NCBI GenBank assembly: GCA_965223985.1
Contig: OZ245030.1
Coordinates: forward strand, 1,922,001-1,986,000
Source of the DNA: JAPPKS01 sp963667895
Lineage (GTDB): Bacteria > Poribacteria > WGA-4E > PCPOR2b
Direction: 5' to 3'
DNA length: 64,000 nucleotides
Notes under the pieces: generated by a model
What the model saw: only the letters and a program-made list of their open reading frames with translations
The model's database searches: none
Told to the model about the DNA's origin: nothing
Position numbers and translations under genes: made by a program
Shown: in pieces, positions 28,493-37,836 of the stretch
Position numbering within the stretch: position 1 is the stretch's first letter
Layout of the letters: the number at the start of each line of letters is the position of its first letter

Positions 28493-29600
28493 ATTGTAGT
28501 TTCATTTTGTGAAAAAATATCGTATAAATATTGTATAATTGAGTAGTATTAGGGTTGTTGTTAAACGGAATAAAACGTTAGCTAAAACCCGTTCTATGGC
28601 ACATCACGATTTGTGTCGCAGGACACATATATTTCGACAGAGAGAAGGTTCATTAAGGCGTAAACGATTTCCGCGTCAATTTAAGAGAACTTGACGGCCG
28701 TATAGAAATATCTAAGACTCCGACGCACGCCTAAAACTCCAAATATTGTAGCATAGCTCCACATGTAAAAGAAGAAAAATAAACCCTATAGTTGGTCGTT
28801 ACCAACAATTAGTAATGAGTTACGACCCATTTGTGGTAAAGTTGCCTTCAGAAGAAGATTTAAAGAAGGCGCTGTTGCTGTTAGATTTGTTGGTAGAAGA
28901 CTTTCGACAAATCCCTCGGCTTTCTGAACCAATTGGAACACTTTGTTTCGTCGCTTCTCGATTTTAAGACGTTTGAAAGGAAGATGACGGATCTTATAGA
29001 AGGTATTAGAGAAATTATTGAGAGAGCGTTCGATAATGTCCTCGCTCAATAATGTAGTTTCATTTTATGGCAATATATTGTATAATGAATAGGTTGAAGG
29101 CTGTAAAATTGAGTAAGCCGTAAGGAAAAACCGCTCTTGACTCACCACAATTCATGTCTTAGGACACATAATTTCGGCAAATGTGATGTTTTAGTAATGT
29201 GTTTTCAACAACCGTAAAATTCTAAGAAACTACGCCGAATACGACAATGTAGAATTCCGGTGCATGTCCAAACGCACGAAATATTATAGCATAGCTCCAC
29301 ATGGAAGAAAATAAAAATAAACCCATAGTTGGTCGATACCAACAATTAGTAATGAGTTACGGCCCATCTTTGGTAAAGTTGCCTTCAGAAGAAGATTTAA
29401 AGAAGGCGCTGTTACTGTTAGATTTGTTGGTAGGAGACTTCGAAAAATCCCTCGGCTTTCTGAACCAATTGGAACACTTTGTTTCGTCGCCTCTCGATTT
29501 TAAGACCTTTGAAAGGAAGATGACGGATCTCATAGAAGGTACCAGAGAAATTGCTGAAAGGGCACTCGATAATTACCACTACCTCTCGGGGAATCTCAAG
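28493..29600 (+). repeat. tandem duplication of about 0.55 kb (leader plus gene start)
   Basis: Two adjacent copies start with the same leader: ATTGTAGTTTCATTTT near 28493 and AATGTAGTTTCATTTT near 29051. Each leader has an AT-rich block with TATAAT (28534-28539 and 29081-29086), then GGACACAT, then ATAGCATAGCTCCACATG, then some 250 bases of nearly identical coding sequence. The first copy ends at about 29050, where the second begins. The TATAAT boxes may be -10 elements, but no good -35 is seen. Confidence 0.8.
28763..29053 (+). pseudogene. truncated first copy of the 29301 gene
   Basis: It begins at an ATG (28763) aligned with that of the intact copy, but TAA follows at once. It then matches it closely: VGRYQQLVMSY, LPSEEDLKKALLLLDLLV, a frameshift, FLNQLEHFVSS, FERKMTDLIEG. 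It stops at TAA (29051-29053) where the next repeat unit begins, so about two thirds of the protein is missing. It is a by-product of the tandem duplication. Confidence 0.75.
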
Positions 29601-30286
29601 GACATTTATACTATTTTTACTCAGACCGTTGAATCGGAAAATGCCATCGGTGAAACTCATGAAAGTATCAATGTTCGGTTCAAATTTTGGCTTCACTCAT
29701 ATCGGACTGAAAATGCGGGCGAGGGAAAGGGCTCAAAGGAAATACAGACCTTTTCTGAATTTATTCAGTTGCTGTCAAATGAACAATCGGGATATAGATA
29801 TTTTATTTCTCCCCTTGGGGAAACGCACTTTCTCATCTGCCAGTATGCCCCTCTTGAAAGTAGTCCAGAGAAGATTGAGCTCCATTTCTCCACGTATGTG
29901 GAACCGCCGGACACTTCCTTTCAAAGCTTGAAACGGGCATGGAATAAATTGTTCAGCGCCGCCAATAAAAGGGTTTACCATGTTTTCCGCGACTCACCCC
30001 CAAACTCTACAATTGGAACATTCAAGGAGCGATTGTCGGTTTCCATTCCGCCCTATACACCTCATCGCTACAATTACCCGGAACAGCTTACCAAGGTATC
30101 TATGACTTCATTAACGTTTACGGCGTTGACGGGCGCCGACATATCCACCTGCTGAGGCACAATGATAAATTTGCCGTATTCACGACCCATTGTCCAATAC
30201 GGTTCGATGGACGTTTTGTGGTCCTGTCAGATGTTGATACTACTAACGCGTTACTTGGAGAAAACCACCGCGTGATTTTTGAATAA
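29301..30286 (+). CDS. uncharacterised protein, frameshifted at a C-run
   Basis: The uninterrupted frame gives 284 residues ending at 30155. The first 100 residues are helical (LKKALLLLDLLVGDFEKSL, FERKMTDLIEGTREIAERAL); the remainder is mixed and not a family I recognise. After the run of five C at 29997-30001 a different frame becomes far more regular: YNWNIQGAIVGFHSALY, then YDFINVYGVDGRRHIHLLR, then VVLSDVDTTNALLGENHRV, ending with TAA at 30284-30286. The full protein was therefore probably about 328 residues. One base in the C-run explains the break. A truncated duplicate lies directly upstream. Confidence 0.6.
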
Positions 30287-30851
30287 ATCGGAGGCAGTGG
30301 ATATTCATCACCAACGGAATTGTTGCTAGCGGCTAGTCATTACAGTATTTTAATGTTCGATAGAATACAAACAAAATCCCAAGAAATTGACGACATTGAT
30401 AATTCTGCACATGCAGTGGCATTGCACGTCCTTTGGAAAGCAAATCCCCCGTATGTAACGGCACTAGAGACTTGTTACTTTCCAAAGACATCTTGCATCT
30501 TTGGGGGCGCGAGAACTAGAGACTTGAAGAGTTCAATGCCCTTGACATGGGCTGAAAATCCGATTAAAATAGCATCAACGCTTTATTGGTTCACCTTAGG
30601 GCAATGATTTCGACACAGGGCAAGCCAAACCAAACTCCAAATGTACGAAACTTGGTGGCGTGATACTCACTAGCGTCGTCTGTTGAGAGCTGAATGTCTA
30701 CATTATCGCACCGAATGAAATAACCGTTGTTGTGTTAATTTCAAGAAAATCCAAAATTCAGTTTTAAAGACGATTTCAAGATTCGTATTCATCTGCAAAA
30801 CTATACAATGCTTGTTTAGAAACGCACAGCAGTAGGTTTCAACCTCGTAAG
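30287..30851. other. intergenic stretch without a recognised gene
   Basis: A 95-residue frame at 30320-30607 has no family features or good ribosome-binding site and is not accepted. No hairpin terminator or RNA gene was recognised here. Confidence 0.4.
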
Positions 30852-30867
30852 AAGGAGGTGACAAGCT

Positions 30868-31884
30868 ATGCAAACGCGGAAAATAAACTCAACGGTTGTG
30901 TTCGTTGGCGTGCTACTCTTGGGCAGCGCCGCTGTGCTTATGATTGCTCAAGCACAAGCCCCTATACGTTCAACTATTGCCGTTGCTACTTCTGGAGCGG
31001 AGGGATTCGGAATCTTTATCGTGGATCCCAAGAGACCGCAAGGCGGTACAGTGCAGCTCCTAGAGGTTGAAGGGGACCCAATTCCCGGCGGATTAGAGTG
31101 GTCTCCGGACGGCACTAAGATTGCTTTCCATACCCAAGTTGGACAGAATATAGATGTCTACGTTGTCGATGGTGACGGGGACGGTCTCAAACAGCTCACC
31201 GGCCATGAGGGGGAAGATAGCTGGCCCGCTTGGCACCCCAGCGGTCAAAAACTAGCCTTCACCAGCAATCGGGATGGCAACCTTGAGATTTACACCATGA
31301 CATCGGGTGGGGTAGTTATCGGAAACTTAACAAACGATCCTGCTCCGGATCAGCATCCTGCTTGGTCTCCGAACGGTCGCAACATTGCTTTTGCCACCAA
31401 GCGCGGTCGTACTATCTCTGATGTCTGGCTTATGGATTCGGCGGGAGATAACCCACACAATCTAACCAACCACAAGGGAGAAGACGTTGAACCTTCGTGG
31501 TCGTGGGACAGCCAAAAGATTGCTTTTACCACCCGTCGGTTTGGATCTGGGCGTGCTATGACAATGGACCCTGATGGTGGTAGCTTGCTGAAGATTTCGG
31601 GACCGGACGTTGAGCGAAGAGACCCCGAGTTTTCTCCAGATGGAAAAGAAATCGCCACTGTGTGGTTTGGGGGTGGTCAGACACGCTTGGATATATATTC
31701 AAGCAATGGCAAACATGCGGATGCAGACCAACACGGGGCGCCAGTGTGGGATATCATCGATCTCGGATTCCCGAGCCGGGGTCCAGCCTGGTTTGACCCT
31801 GATTTTGTAGTACCGTTCTCTGTTTCCTCTACGGACAAACGCCCTTTGAGCTGGGGCTGGCTAAAGAGGGCAGGGCTTGAGTAA
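30868..31884 (+). CDS. secreted TolB-like (PD40) beta-propeller with C-terminal SWGxLK motif, copy 1
   Basis: A 338-residue protein with a signal peptide (hydrophobic residues 8-25, cleavage near AQAQA). The body consists of PD40/TolB-like blades, each with a W-S-P-[DN]-G-[RTK]-x-I-A-F core (EWSPDGTKIAFHT, AWHPSGQKLAFTS, AWSPNGRNIAFAT, SWSWDSQKIAFTT, EFSPDGKEIATVW). The C-terminus FSVSSTDKRPLSWGWLK followed by RAGLE lies outside the propeller. The ribosome-binding site is strong (AAGGAGGTGA at 30852-30861). It is the first of three tandem paralogs; the region around residues 115-185 is almost identical to copy 2, so the duplication is recent. Propellers of this type bind proteins or ligands; no catalytic residues are evident. 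Confidence 0.85.
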   Translation: MQTRKINSTVVFVGVLLLGSAAVLMIAQAQAPIRSTIAVATSGAEGFGIFIVDPKRPQGGTVQLLEVEGDPIPGGLEWSPDGTKIAFHTQVGQNIDVYVVDGDGDGLKQLTGHEGEDSWPAWHPSGQKLAFTSNRDGNLEIYTMTSGGVVIGNLTNDPAPDQHPAWSPNGRNIAFATKRGRTISDVWLMDSAGDNPHNLTNHKGEDVEPSWSWDSQKIAFTTRRFGSGRAMTMDPDGGSLLKISGPDVERRDPEFSPDGKEIATVWFGGGQTRLDIYSSNGKHADADQHGAPVWDIIDLGFPSRGPAWFDPDFVVPFSVSSTDKRPLSWGWLKRAGLE

Positions 31885-32033
31885 TGATTCTTCCAATTCA
31901 CTCAGTCGACTTTCTGAAAAATTCTGTTGGCCCATGTCAAAAGCAAGCGGATTGGGCATAAAAAGGTGCCAAGACACTTTGGGATAGGATGTCAACGTCG
32001 AACCGATGAAAATCATCATGGGGAGGATGCATC

Positions 32034-33053
32034 ATGCAACTCCAGAAATCGCATTTAAGATTGGCAATATCTATGGGTATACTTTTCTTGAGCAGCATTG
32101 CCGTATTGATGATTGCTCAAGCACAAGCACCTGACCGTTCAACAATTGCTATTGCCACGGGGATAGAGGGATTTGGAATTTATCTGCTCGACCCTGATAA
32201 ACCAGCAGCTCATGCAGAGAAGCTCCTCGAAATTGAAGGGGATCCCATCCCCGGCGGGTTGGAGTGGTCTCAGGATGGCACTAGGATTGCTTTCCATACC
32301 CAAGTTGGACAGAATATAGATGTCTTCGTGGTCAGTGGTGATGGGAACGGTCTCAAACAGCTCACCGACCATGAAGCGGAAGATAGCTGGCCCGCTTGGC
32401 ACCCCAGCAGTCAAAAGCTGGCCTTCACCAGCAATCGGGATGGCAACCTTGAGATTTACACCATGACATCGGGTGGGGTAGTTATCGGAAACTTAACAAA
32501 CGATCCTGCTCCGGATCGGCATCCCGCTTGGTCTCCGAACGGTCGCAACATTGCTTTTGCTACCAAGCGTGGGCGGACGCTGTCAGATATCTGGCTGATG
32601 GACTCCGCGGGAGGCAACCTTAAAAATCTAACCAACCACAAGGGTGAAGATCTTACCCCCTCGTGGTCATGGGACGGTCAAACGATTGCCTTTACCACCC
32701 GTCGGTTTGGAGCTGGTCGTACAATGCGGATGGACGCCGATGGTGGTAATCTGCTGACGATTTCTGCGCGTCAAGTTCCGCGGTTAGACCCCGAATTTTC
32801 TCCGGATGGGAAAGAAATCGCCAACGTGTGGTTTGGAGGCGGTCAGACGCGTCTCCATATATGGCCAAGCGATGGGAAGCTTGCGGACGCTGACGAACAC
32901 GCGGCACCGGTGTGGAAAGAAATAGATCTAGGATTCCCGAGTGCGGGACCGGCCTGGTTTGACCCTGATTTTGTGGTACCGTTCTCTGTTTCCTCTGCGG
33001 ACAAACGCCCTTTGAGCTGGGGCTGGCTAAAGAGCGCCGGACTTGAGAACTAG
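32034..33053 (+). CDS. secreted TolB-like beta-propeller with C-terminal SWGxLK motif, copy 2
   Basis: A 339-residue paralog of the preceding gene with the same signal peptide type (SIAVLMIAQAQA), the same PD40 blades and the tail FSVSSADKRPLSWGWLK plus SAGLEN. The block from WPAWHPS to ATKRGRT differs from copy 1 at only a few positions, while the first 60 residues and the last blades are more diverged. This pattern suggests gene conversion or selection on the middle blades. GGGGAGG at 32020-32026 precedes the ATG. About 150 bases separate it from copy 1. Confidence 0.85.
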   Translation: MQLQKSHLRLAISMGILFLSSIAVLMIAQAQAPDRSTIAIATGIEGFGIYLLDPDKPAAHAEKLLEIEGDPIPGGLEWSQDGTRIAFHTQVGQNIDVFVVSGDGNGLKQLTDHEAEDSWPAWHPSSQKLAFTSNRDGNLEIYTMTSGGVVIGNLTNDPAPDRHPAWSPNGRNIAFATKRGRTLSDIWLMDSAGGNLKNLTNHKGEDLTPSWSWDGQTIAFTTRRFGAGRTMRMDADGGNLLTISARQVPRLDPEFSPDGKEIANVWFGGGQTRLHIWPSDGKLADADEHAAPVWKEIDLGFPSAGPAWFDPDFVVPFSVSSADKRPLSWGWLKSAGLEN

Positions 33054-33248
33054 CAGGTGATAGATGCTGTTATTGTCCGCTGAGATAATTTGGCACGTAG
33101 ATGCCATTTTACTGAGTGTGTTCACTTCTGTAGTGAATTCCTGCTTAACAATTGATGAAGAGACATAGAAACGCGGCGGTTGCCGTGAACTTTTAAATCA
33201 TTCAATCCTGATTTGTGGTCAGGGTTTCGTGAAAGGAGACAAAAGACT

Positions 33249-34274
33249 ATGCAACATCCAGTAACAGTTGTACGTCTAAGCATATTGGCGAGTGTATTCC
33301 TCGTGGGTTGTTTTGCGCTAATCCTGAGTGCACATGCTCAGGCACCCAATGGTCCTACCATCGCAGTTGCTAGTTTAGGGGACGGTGGGACGCTCTGGCT
33401 CATAGATAAGGATGGAGAACAAGCGCGCGCAATACACGACATTGAGGGGGATCCGGTAGTCTTAGGGTTGTCGTGGTCCCCGGACGGTAATAAGATTGCG
33501 TTCTTTTCTGAAAAGAAGAAGGACGTAGAAAGTGATGTGTACGTGGTGGATGCCGACGGTAAGGGGCTCAGAAATCTCACAGACCGTCAAGGGTTTGATG
33601 GCTGGCCCACTTGGCACCCCAGCGGGCAAAGGCTTGCCTTCACTACCGATCGAGATGGCAACCTTGAAATTTACACGATGTCGGCTCAAGGAATCATCGG
33701 TGGCAACCTCACGAACGATGCCGTTCCTGACCAAATGCCCACTTGGTCACCAGATGGTCGTAAGATTGCCTTTGCCACTAAACGAGGGAAGACACTAGGT
33801 GACATCTGGGTGATGGACACCAGCGGAGGCAGCCTCCAGAACCTGACCGAGCATAGGGGGCAGGACATCGAACCTCGATTTGCCTTCGACTCTAAAAAGA
33901 TCGCTTGGACAACACGGCGGTTTGGGGAAGGAGCAATCATGGTCATGGATGCCGATGGACAGAATCAAGTACAGATTTCCCCTAACCCTGAAAATGAAAA
34001 GCGAGATCCTGCATTTTCGCCCGACGGTAAAAAAATCATCTACGTAAGATTCGGTGGGGGTCAGGCGAATATTCAGAAACGGTCGGTAAAACAGTTTGCA
34101 AAAGGAGTGCCGAATGTATGCGGGGGTGATTGTTTTGAACTTCCGGGGATAGGTTTCCCAACACGTTCACCGGTGTGGTTTGACCCAGATTTTGTGGTTG
34201 AGTGGGCGGTTTCTCCTGCGGACAAACGTCCAATGACATGGGGCTGGATAAAACAGTTGGGGCAGAGCAGATAA
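33249..34274 (+). CDS. secreted TolB-like beta-propeller with C-terminal TWGxIK motif, copy 3
   Basis: A 341-residue, more diverged member of the tandem set. It has a signal peptide ending in SAHAQA, PD40 blades (SWSPDGNKIAFFS, TWHPSGQRLAFTT, TWSPDGRKIAFAT, AFSPDGKKIIYVR) and the tail WAVSPADKRPMTWGWIK plus QLGQSR. Before the tail it shares FPTRSPVWFDPDFVVEW with the FPS-x-GPAWFDPDFV block of copies 1 and 2, so this junction is conserved. AAAGGAG at 33233-33239 precedes the ATG at 33249; the frame is open to 33213. A cysteine pair (VCGGDC) near residue 295 is unique to this copy. Confidence 0.83.
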   Translation: MQHPVTVVRLSILASVFLVGCFALILSAHAQAPNGPTIAVASLGDGGTLWLIDKDGEQARAIHDIEGDPVVLGLSWSPDGNKIAFFSEKKKDVESDVYVVDADGKGLRNLTDRQGFDGWPTWHPSGQRLAFTTDRDGNLEIYTMSAQGIIGGNLTNDAVPDQMPTWSPDGRKIAFATKRGKTLGDIWVMDTSGGSLQNLTEHRGQDIEPRFAFDSKKIAWTTRRFGEGAIMVMDADGQNQVQISPNPENEKRDPAFSPDGKKIIYVRFGGGQANIQKRSVKQFAKGVPNVCGGDCFELPGIGFPTRSPVWFDPDFVVEWAVSPADKRPMTWGWIKQLGQSR

Positions 34275-34459
34275 TCACTTGTGCGGAGTCTATCCACCAG
34301 ATCCAGTGTTGATGGGTACCGAATGGTGAGAATCAACTTCTTTGAAAGATATAACCAGCAAAGGCGGTAGTGACTGGAAGTTTCCCGGGCATTACAACAT
34401 GCAATGATGGTTGCGCGGACTTTTTGCATAGCCGCGACGAAAAGATCGAATTAGGAGTG

Positions 34460-34906
34460 ATGCAACAATACAGACATACCCAGATTGGTTATCTCCTCAT
34501 CATCTTGTATAGCGCAGTGGTAGTCTTCATAGGCTATGTGAATGTTTTGGTGGGTTTTAACCCGTTTGCCTTAGCCGCTCTAATTGTTATGGTTTTTGTT
34601 CTAAGGCTATTCTCTAGTTTGACGGTAGCGGTCGATGCCAAGATGATTAAGATTCAATTTGGTTTGGGGGTTATTCGTAAGGTTTTTCTGCTAAAGGACG
34701 TAGAAACATACTTTGTAGTCAAGAATCCTTGGTACTACGGTTGGGGGATTAGATTCACTACAAGAGGTTGGCTATTCAATGTTTCTGGTTTCTCGGCAAT
34801 CGAACTTCAGATGAAGAATGGGAAGAGGTATCGGATAGGGACGGATGAGCCCGATAATTTAGCGAATGCGCTTACCGAAGCACTGAATGATGTTCCCGTT
34901 CAGTAA
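34460..34906 (+). CDS. membrane protein with PH-like domain
   Basis: A 148-residue protein: two transmembrane helices (about residues 9-30 and 36-54), then a soluble PH-like domain (MIKIQFGLGVIRKVFLLKD, NPWYYGWGIRFTTRGW, NGKRYRIGTDEPDNL). The NPWYYGWGIR and RIGTDEP segments recur in a conserved family of unknown function. AGGAG at 34453-34457 lies very close to the ATG at 34460; a GTG at 34457 is an alternative. It separates the propeller genes from the LamG genes and lies 22 bases before the first of them. Confidence 0.7.
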   Translation: MQQYRHTQIGYLLIILYSAVVVFIGYVNVLVGFNPFALAALIVMVFVLRLFSSLTVAVDAKMIKIQFGLGVIRKVFLLKDVETYFVVKNPWYYGWGIRFTTRGWLFNVSGFSAIELQMKNGKRYRIGTDEPDNLANALTEALNDVPVQ

Positions 34907-34928
34907 CTCTGCGCATAGAGGAAGAACG

Positions 34929-35714
34929 ATGTTTATTCGTATTGTAACACACGATTCGATTGCATGTATGAGTTTAGTAGCCTTCGCTTGCATCTTCGCA
35001 ACATCAGGGCATGCAGAGATTGACCCAGATACGATTGTAGGGTTGTGGCTCCTCGACGAGGATAAAGGTAGAGAAGCTAAAGATAGCTCAGGCAATGAAC
35101 TTCACGGGACGTTCACAGGGTCTCCTAAGTGGAGGGAAGGTAAGTTCGGCCGGGGCCTGGAACTCCCAGGCGGAGGCGATACGGTCAAGATTGAAGGATT
35201 TGCCCAGGACTTTCCCACCGAGGAAGTGACAATCACATCGTGGGTGAAGGTAGAAGGGTTCAAGAATCAAGACCTTTTTAGTCTCGAACCACTTGACCCT
35301 AGTCGCGTCACAGTCCACTTTCCGTGGGATAACCAACTTCACTGGCAGTTCAGCACTATATGGATGCATCCACCACTTCCAATTGGTGAGGAGGTTGAAG
35401 GCAAATGGCAACATTGGGCTTTCATCCATAGTATTGCGGATAACGTAATGCTTGCATATCAGGATGGCGAGGAGGTCGGAAGATCGCAGAACTCCAAAGC
35501 GTATGCTCCACGAGCCGGAGATTTTCACATAGGCGGTAGACTAGGTTCTTCTTTTCAGGGTTTCGTTGACGAAGTTGGACTGTTTGAGGCTGTCCTTAGC
35601 CAAGCTGATATACAAAGCATTATGGAAAACGGTCTTGAGGCGCGAGTCTTTGCAGTTTCGCCAGCCAGCAAGCTTGCGATCTCCTGGGGTCAAATCAAAG
35701 CACGAAAGGAATGA
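34929..35714 (+). CDS. secreted LamG-domain protein A1 with C-terminal SWGxIK motif
   Basis: A 261-residue protein. The signal peptide (residues about 1-25) ends in SGHAEID. A LamG/concanavalin-like jelly roll follows: GLWLLDEDKG, DSSGNELHGTFTG, VTITSWVKVEG, KWQHWAFIHS, YQDGEEVG, FHIGGRLGSSFQGFVDEVGLFE, which are the usual laminin-G/pentraxin landmarks for glycan or protein binding. The tail is FAVSPASKLAISWGQIK plus ARKE. GAGG at 34918-34921 precedes the ATG. This A-type variant has LDPSRVTVHFPWD without the VGNKG insertion of the B type. It is the first of four tandem LamG genes in an A-B-A-B order. Confidence 0.85.
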   Translation: MFIRIVTHDSIACMSLVAFACIFATSGHAEIDPDTIVGLWLLDEDKGREAKDSSGNELHGTFTGSPKWREGKFGRGLELPGGGDTVKIEGFAQDFPTEEVTITSWVKVEGFKNQDLFSLEPLDPSRVTVHFPWDNQLHWQFSTIWMHPPLPIGEEVEGKWQHWAFIHSIADNVMLAYQDGEEVGRSQNSKAYAPRAGDFHIGGRLGSSFQGFVDEVGLFEAVLSQADIQSIMENGLEARVFAVSPASKLAISWGQIKARKE

Positions 35715-35806
35715 TCTCCTGAGGAATTTCCAGTTTCACCCGTCAAAAAGTCTATTGCCCTGCGGTTGGTTCATGTAGGTGAGGTACGCGCCGTCGAGAG
35801 AAATCG

Positions 35807-35825
35807 TGTGGCTCACAGAACCACA
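35807..35825 (+). promoter_or_regulatory. hairpin upstream of LamG B1
   Basis: TGTGGCT (35807-35813) and AACCACA (35819-35825) form a stem with one mismatch around the loop CACAG, 45 bases before the B1 gene. An equivalent, perfectly paired hairpin precedes B2. The flanking sequence is also conserved between the two leaders. Confidence 0.4.
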
Positions 35826-35870
35826 GTAGAATTTTGAAACATATCAAACTATTTATAGGAGAAAAAAACG

Positions 35871-36668
35871 ATGTTTGATCGGATTGTAACAAGATTTTCG
35901 ATTGTATGTATGAGTTTAGTAGCCTTCGGGTGGATTCTCGTAACATCAGGGTATGCAGAGATCGACCCAGATACCATTAGAGGGTTGTGGCTCCTTGACG
36001 AGGGCAAAGGAAAGGATGCCAAGGATGGCTCGGACAATGAACGTCACGGGACGTTCACGGGAACTCCCAAATGGAGGGAAGGTAAATTCGGCCAGGCCGT
36101 TGAGTTTGGAGGTGCAGGCGACACCGTCAAGATTGAAGGATTTGGCATGGAATTTCCCTCGGAGGAAGTGACAATTACGTCGTGGGTGAAGTTAGAGGGG
36201 TTCAGGAATCAAGACCTTTTTAGTCTCGTGCCGCTTGAGGTTGGTAACAAGGGCCGCGTCACAGTCCACTTTCCCTGGGATAACGCTGTTCACTGGCAGT
36301 TCGGCACGCCTTTTACGGGGATTGCACCGGTTGCGCTCGACAAGGCGGTGGAAGGCAAATGGCAGCACTGGGCTTTCATTCATAGTGTTAAAGAAAACGT
36401 GTTTCTTGTGTATCAGGATGGCGAGGAAGTGCGAAGGACAGCGAATTCGCAAGCGTTTGTTCCAGGAGCCGCAGATTTTCACATAGGTGGTAGACTGGGT
36501 TCTTCTTTTGAGGGTTTCGTTGACGAAGTTGGAGTTTTTGAGGCTGTCCTTAGCCAAGCTGACATAAAAAGCATCATGGAAAATGGTCTTGAAGCGCGCG
36601 TCTTTGCTGTGTTGCCAGCCAGCAAACTTGCGACTTCCTGGGGTCGAATCAAAGTGAAAAGGGAGTAA
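35871..36668 (+). CDS. secreted LamG-domain protein B1 with C-terminal SWGxIK motif
   Basis: A 265-residue paralog with signal peptide (cleavage near SGYAEID), a LamG domain with the same landmarks as A1, and the tail FAVLPASKLATSWGRIK plus VKRE. The B type is recognised by the LEVGNKGRVTVHFPWD loop and GTPFTGI, which A copies lack. AGGAG just upstream of ATG 35871 is good. It is closer to B2 (37908) than to its neighbour A1. The binding target is unknown; secretion and a shared C-terminal tag suggest a surface role. Confidence 0.85.
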   Translation: MFDRIVTRFSIVCMSLVAFGWILVTSGYAEIDPDTIRGLWLLDEGKGKDAKDGSDNERHGTFTGTPKWREGKFGQAVEFGGAGDTVKIEGFGMEFPSEEVTITSWVKLEGFRNQDLFSLVPLEVGNKGRVTVHFPWDNAVHWQFGTPFTGIAPVALDKAVEGKWQHWAFIHSVKENVFLVYQDGEEVRRTANSQAFVPGAADFHIGGRLGSSFEGFVDEVGVFEAVLSQADIKSIMENGLEARVFAVLPASKLATSWGRIKVKRE

Positions 36669-36743
36669 CCCCGGGCGCGCCGCCGCGGGGGGAATTGTCC
36701 TATCTTTGTATTCAACACTTGTCTTTAATCCATGTGCGACCAA

Positions 36744-36776
36744 ACCCTTGCGAAGGTTTCAAACCTTCGCAAGGGT
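36744..36776. repeat. perfect 16-bp palindrome
   Basis: ACCCTTGCGAAGGTTT (36744-36759) is the exact complement of AAACCTTCGCAAGGGT (36761-36776) around one C. It lies between LamG B1 and the PhyH relic. The corresponding place after LamG B2 keeps only the AAACCCTT beginning, so the palindrome was inserted in one copy. It looks like a dispersed REP-type element. Confidence 0.7.
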
Positions 36777-36847
36777 AAACCTCGCTGGCACACCATATCG
36801 TCTCTACACCATTGAGTGAGATTGGGAAACATTGGAGATTTGCCGCA

Positions 36848-36960
36848 ATGAAGACGCACCATTAGTGAAGCAAAGCTGACCGATATGTAGGTCATGGAGT
36901 TCTGTAGAAACGAGTTCTTCATGTTTGAAAGCGTAGTTCCGCATGAATTTAATCAACGAA
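36848..36960 (+). pseudogene. relic of a PhyH dioxygenase gene start
   Basis: ATGAAGACGCACCATTAGTG aligns with the start of the intact PhyH gene at 38838 (ATGCAAACGCACGATTGCGA). The match continues through GCTGACCGAT, GGTC, GAGTTCTGTA, GTTCTTCATGTTTGAA and GAATTTAATCA, but with in-frame stops and frameshifts. It stops about 37 codons in, where the leader of LamG A2 begins. The upstream leader (CATTGGAGAT) also matches. It is a remnant of an earlier PhyH copy that followed LamG B1. Confidence 0.7.
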
Positions 36961-36988
36961 CCATCTACATTTGTCGGAGGCAAAAACG

Positions 36989-37771
36989 ATGTTTATTCGC
37001 ACTATAGCAAGATTTTCGATTGCATGTATGAGTTTAGTAGTCTTCGCTTGCATCTTCGCAACATCAGGGCATGCAGAGATTGACCCAGATACGATTGTAG
37101 GGTTGTGGCTCCTCGACGAGGATAAAGGCAGAGAAGCTAAAGATAGCTCAGGCAATGAACTTCACGGGACGTTCACGGGATCTCCTAAGTGGAGGGAAGG
37201 TAAGTTCGGCCGGGGCTTGGAGTTCCCGGGAGGGGGCGATACTGTCAAAATTGAAGGATTTGCCCAGGACTTTCCCACGGAAGAAGTGACAATCACATCG
37301 TGGGTGAAAGTAGAGGGGTTCAAGAATCAAGACCTTTTTAGTATGGAACCGCTTGACCCTAGTCGCGTCACAGTCCACTTTCCGTGGGATGGCCACCTTC
37401 ACTGGCAGTTTAGCAATACGGGTATGGCTCCAATTCTGATTGGCGAAGCGGTAAAAGGGAAATGGCAACACTGGGCTTTCATCCATAGTGTTGCGGATAA
37501 CGTGATGCTCGCCTATCAGGATGGCGAGGAGGTCCGAAGAACATCGGTTTCAAATGCGTATGTTCCGCGGGCCGGAAGTTTTCACATAGGCGGCAGACTG
37601 GGTTCTTCGTTTCAGGGTTTCGCTGACGAAGTTGGCCTGTTTGAGGCTGTCCTTAGCCAAGCTGACATAAAAAGCATCATGGAAAACGGTCTCGAGGCTC
37701 GCGTTTTTGCGGTTTCGCCAGCCAGCAAACTTGCAACTTCTTGGGGTCAAATCAAGGCAGGAAGAGAGTGA
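36989..37771 (+). CDS. secreted LamG-domain protein A2 with C-terminal SWGxIK motif
   Basis: A 260-residue A-type LamG protein, nearly identical to A1 over the first 130 residues (same IDPDTIVGLWLLDEDKG and GDTVKIEGFAQDFPTEE blocks) and more diverged around NTGMAPILIGEAVKG. Signal peptide as in A1. The tail is FAVSPASKLATSWGQIK plus AGRE. GGAGG at 36976-36980 precedes the ATG at 36989; a TTG at 36971 is in frame but unlikely. It begins the second A-B unit. Confidence 0.85.
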   Translation: MFIRTIARFSIACMSLVVFACIFATSGHAEIDPDTIVGLWLLDEDKGREAKDSSGNELHGTFTGSPKWREGKFGRGLEFPGGGDTVKIEGFAQDFPTEEVTITSWVKVEGFKNQDLFSMEPLDPSRVTVHFPWDGHLHWQFSNTGMAPILIGEAVKGKWQHWAFIHSVADNVMLAYQDGEEVRRTSVSNAYVPRAGSFHIGGRLGSSFQGFADEVGLFEAVLSQADIKSIMENGLEARVFAVSPASKLATSWGQIKAGRE

Positions 37772-37836
37772 ATCCCAAACACCTATTCACTGTGGTTTGT
37801 TCAAGTAGTTGGGGTAAGCGCTGTCCAGCGATATTG

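Noticed and set aside
30320..30607. 95-codon plus-strand frame
   Set aside because: No ribosome-binding site, no domain and irregular composition.
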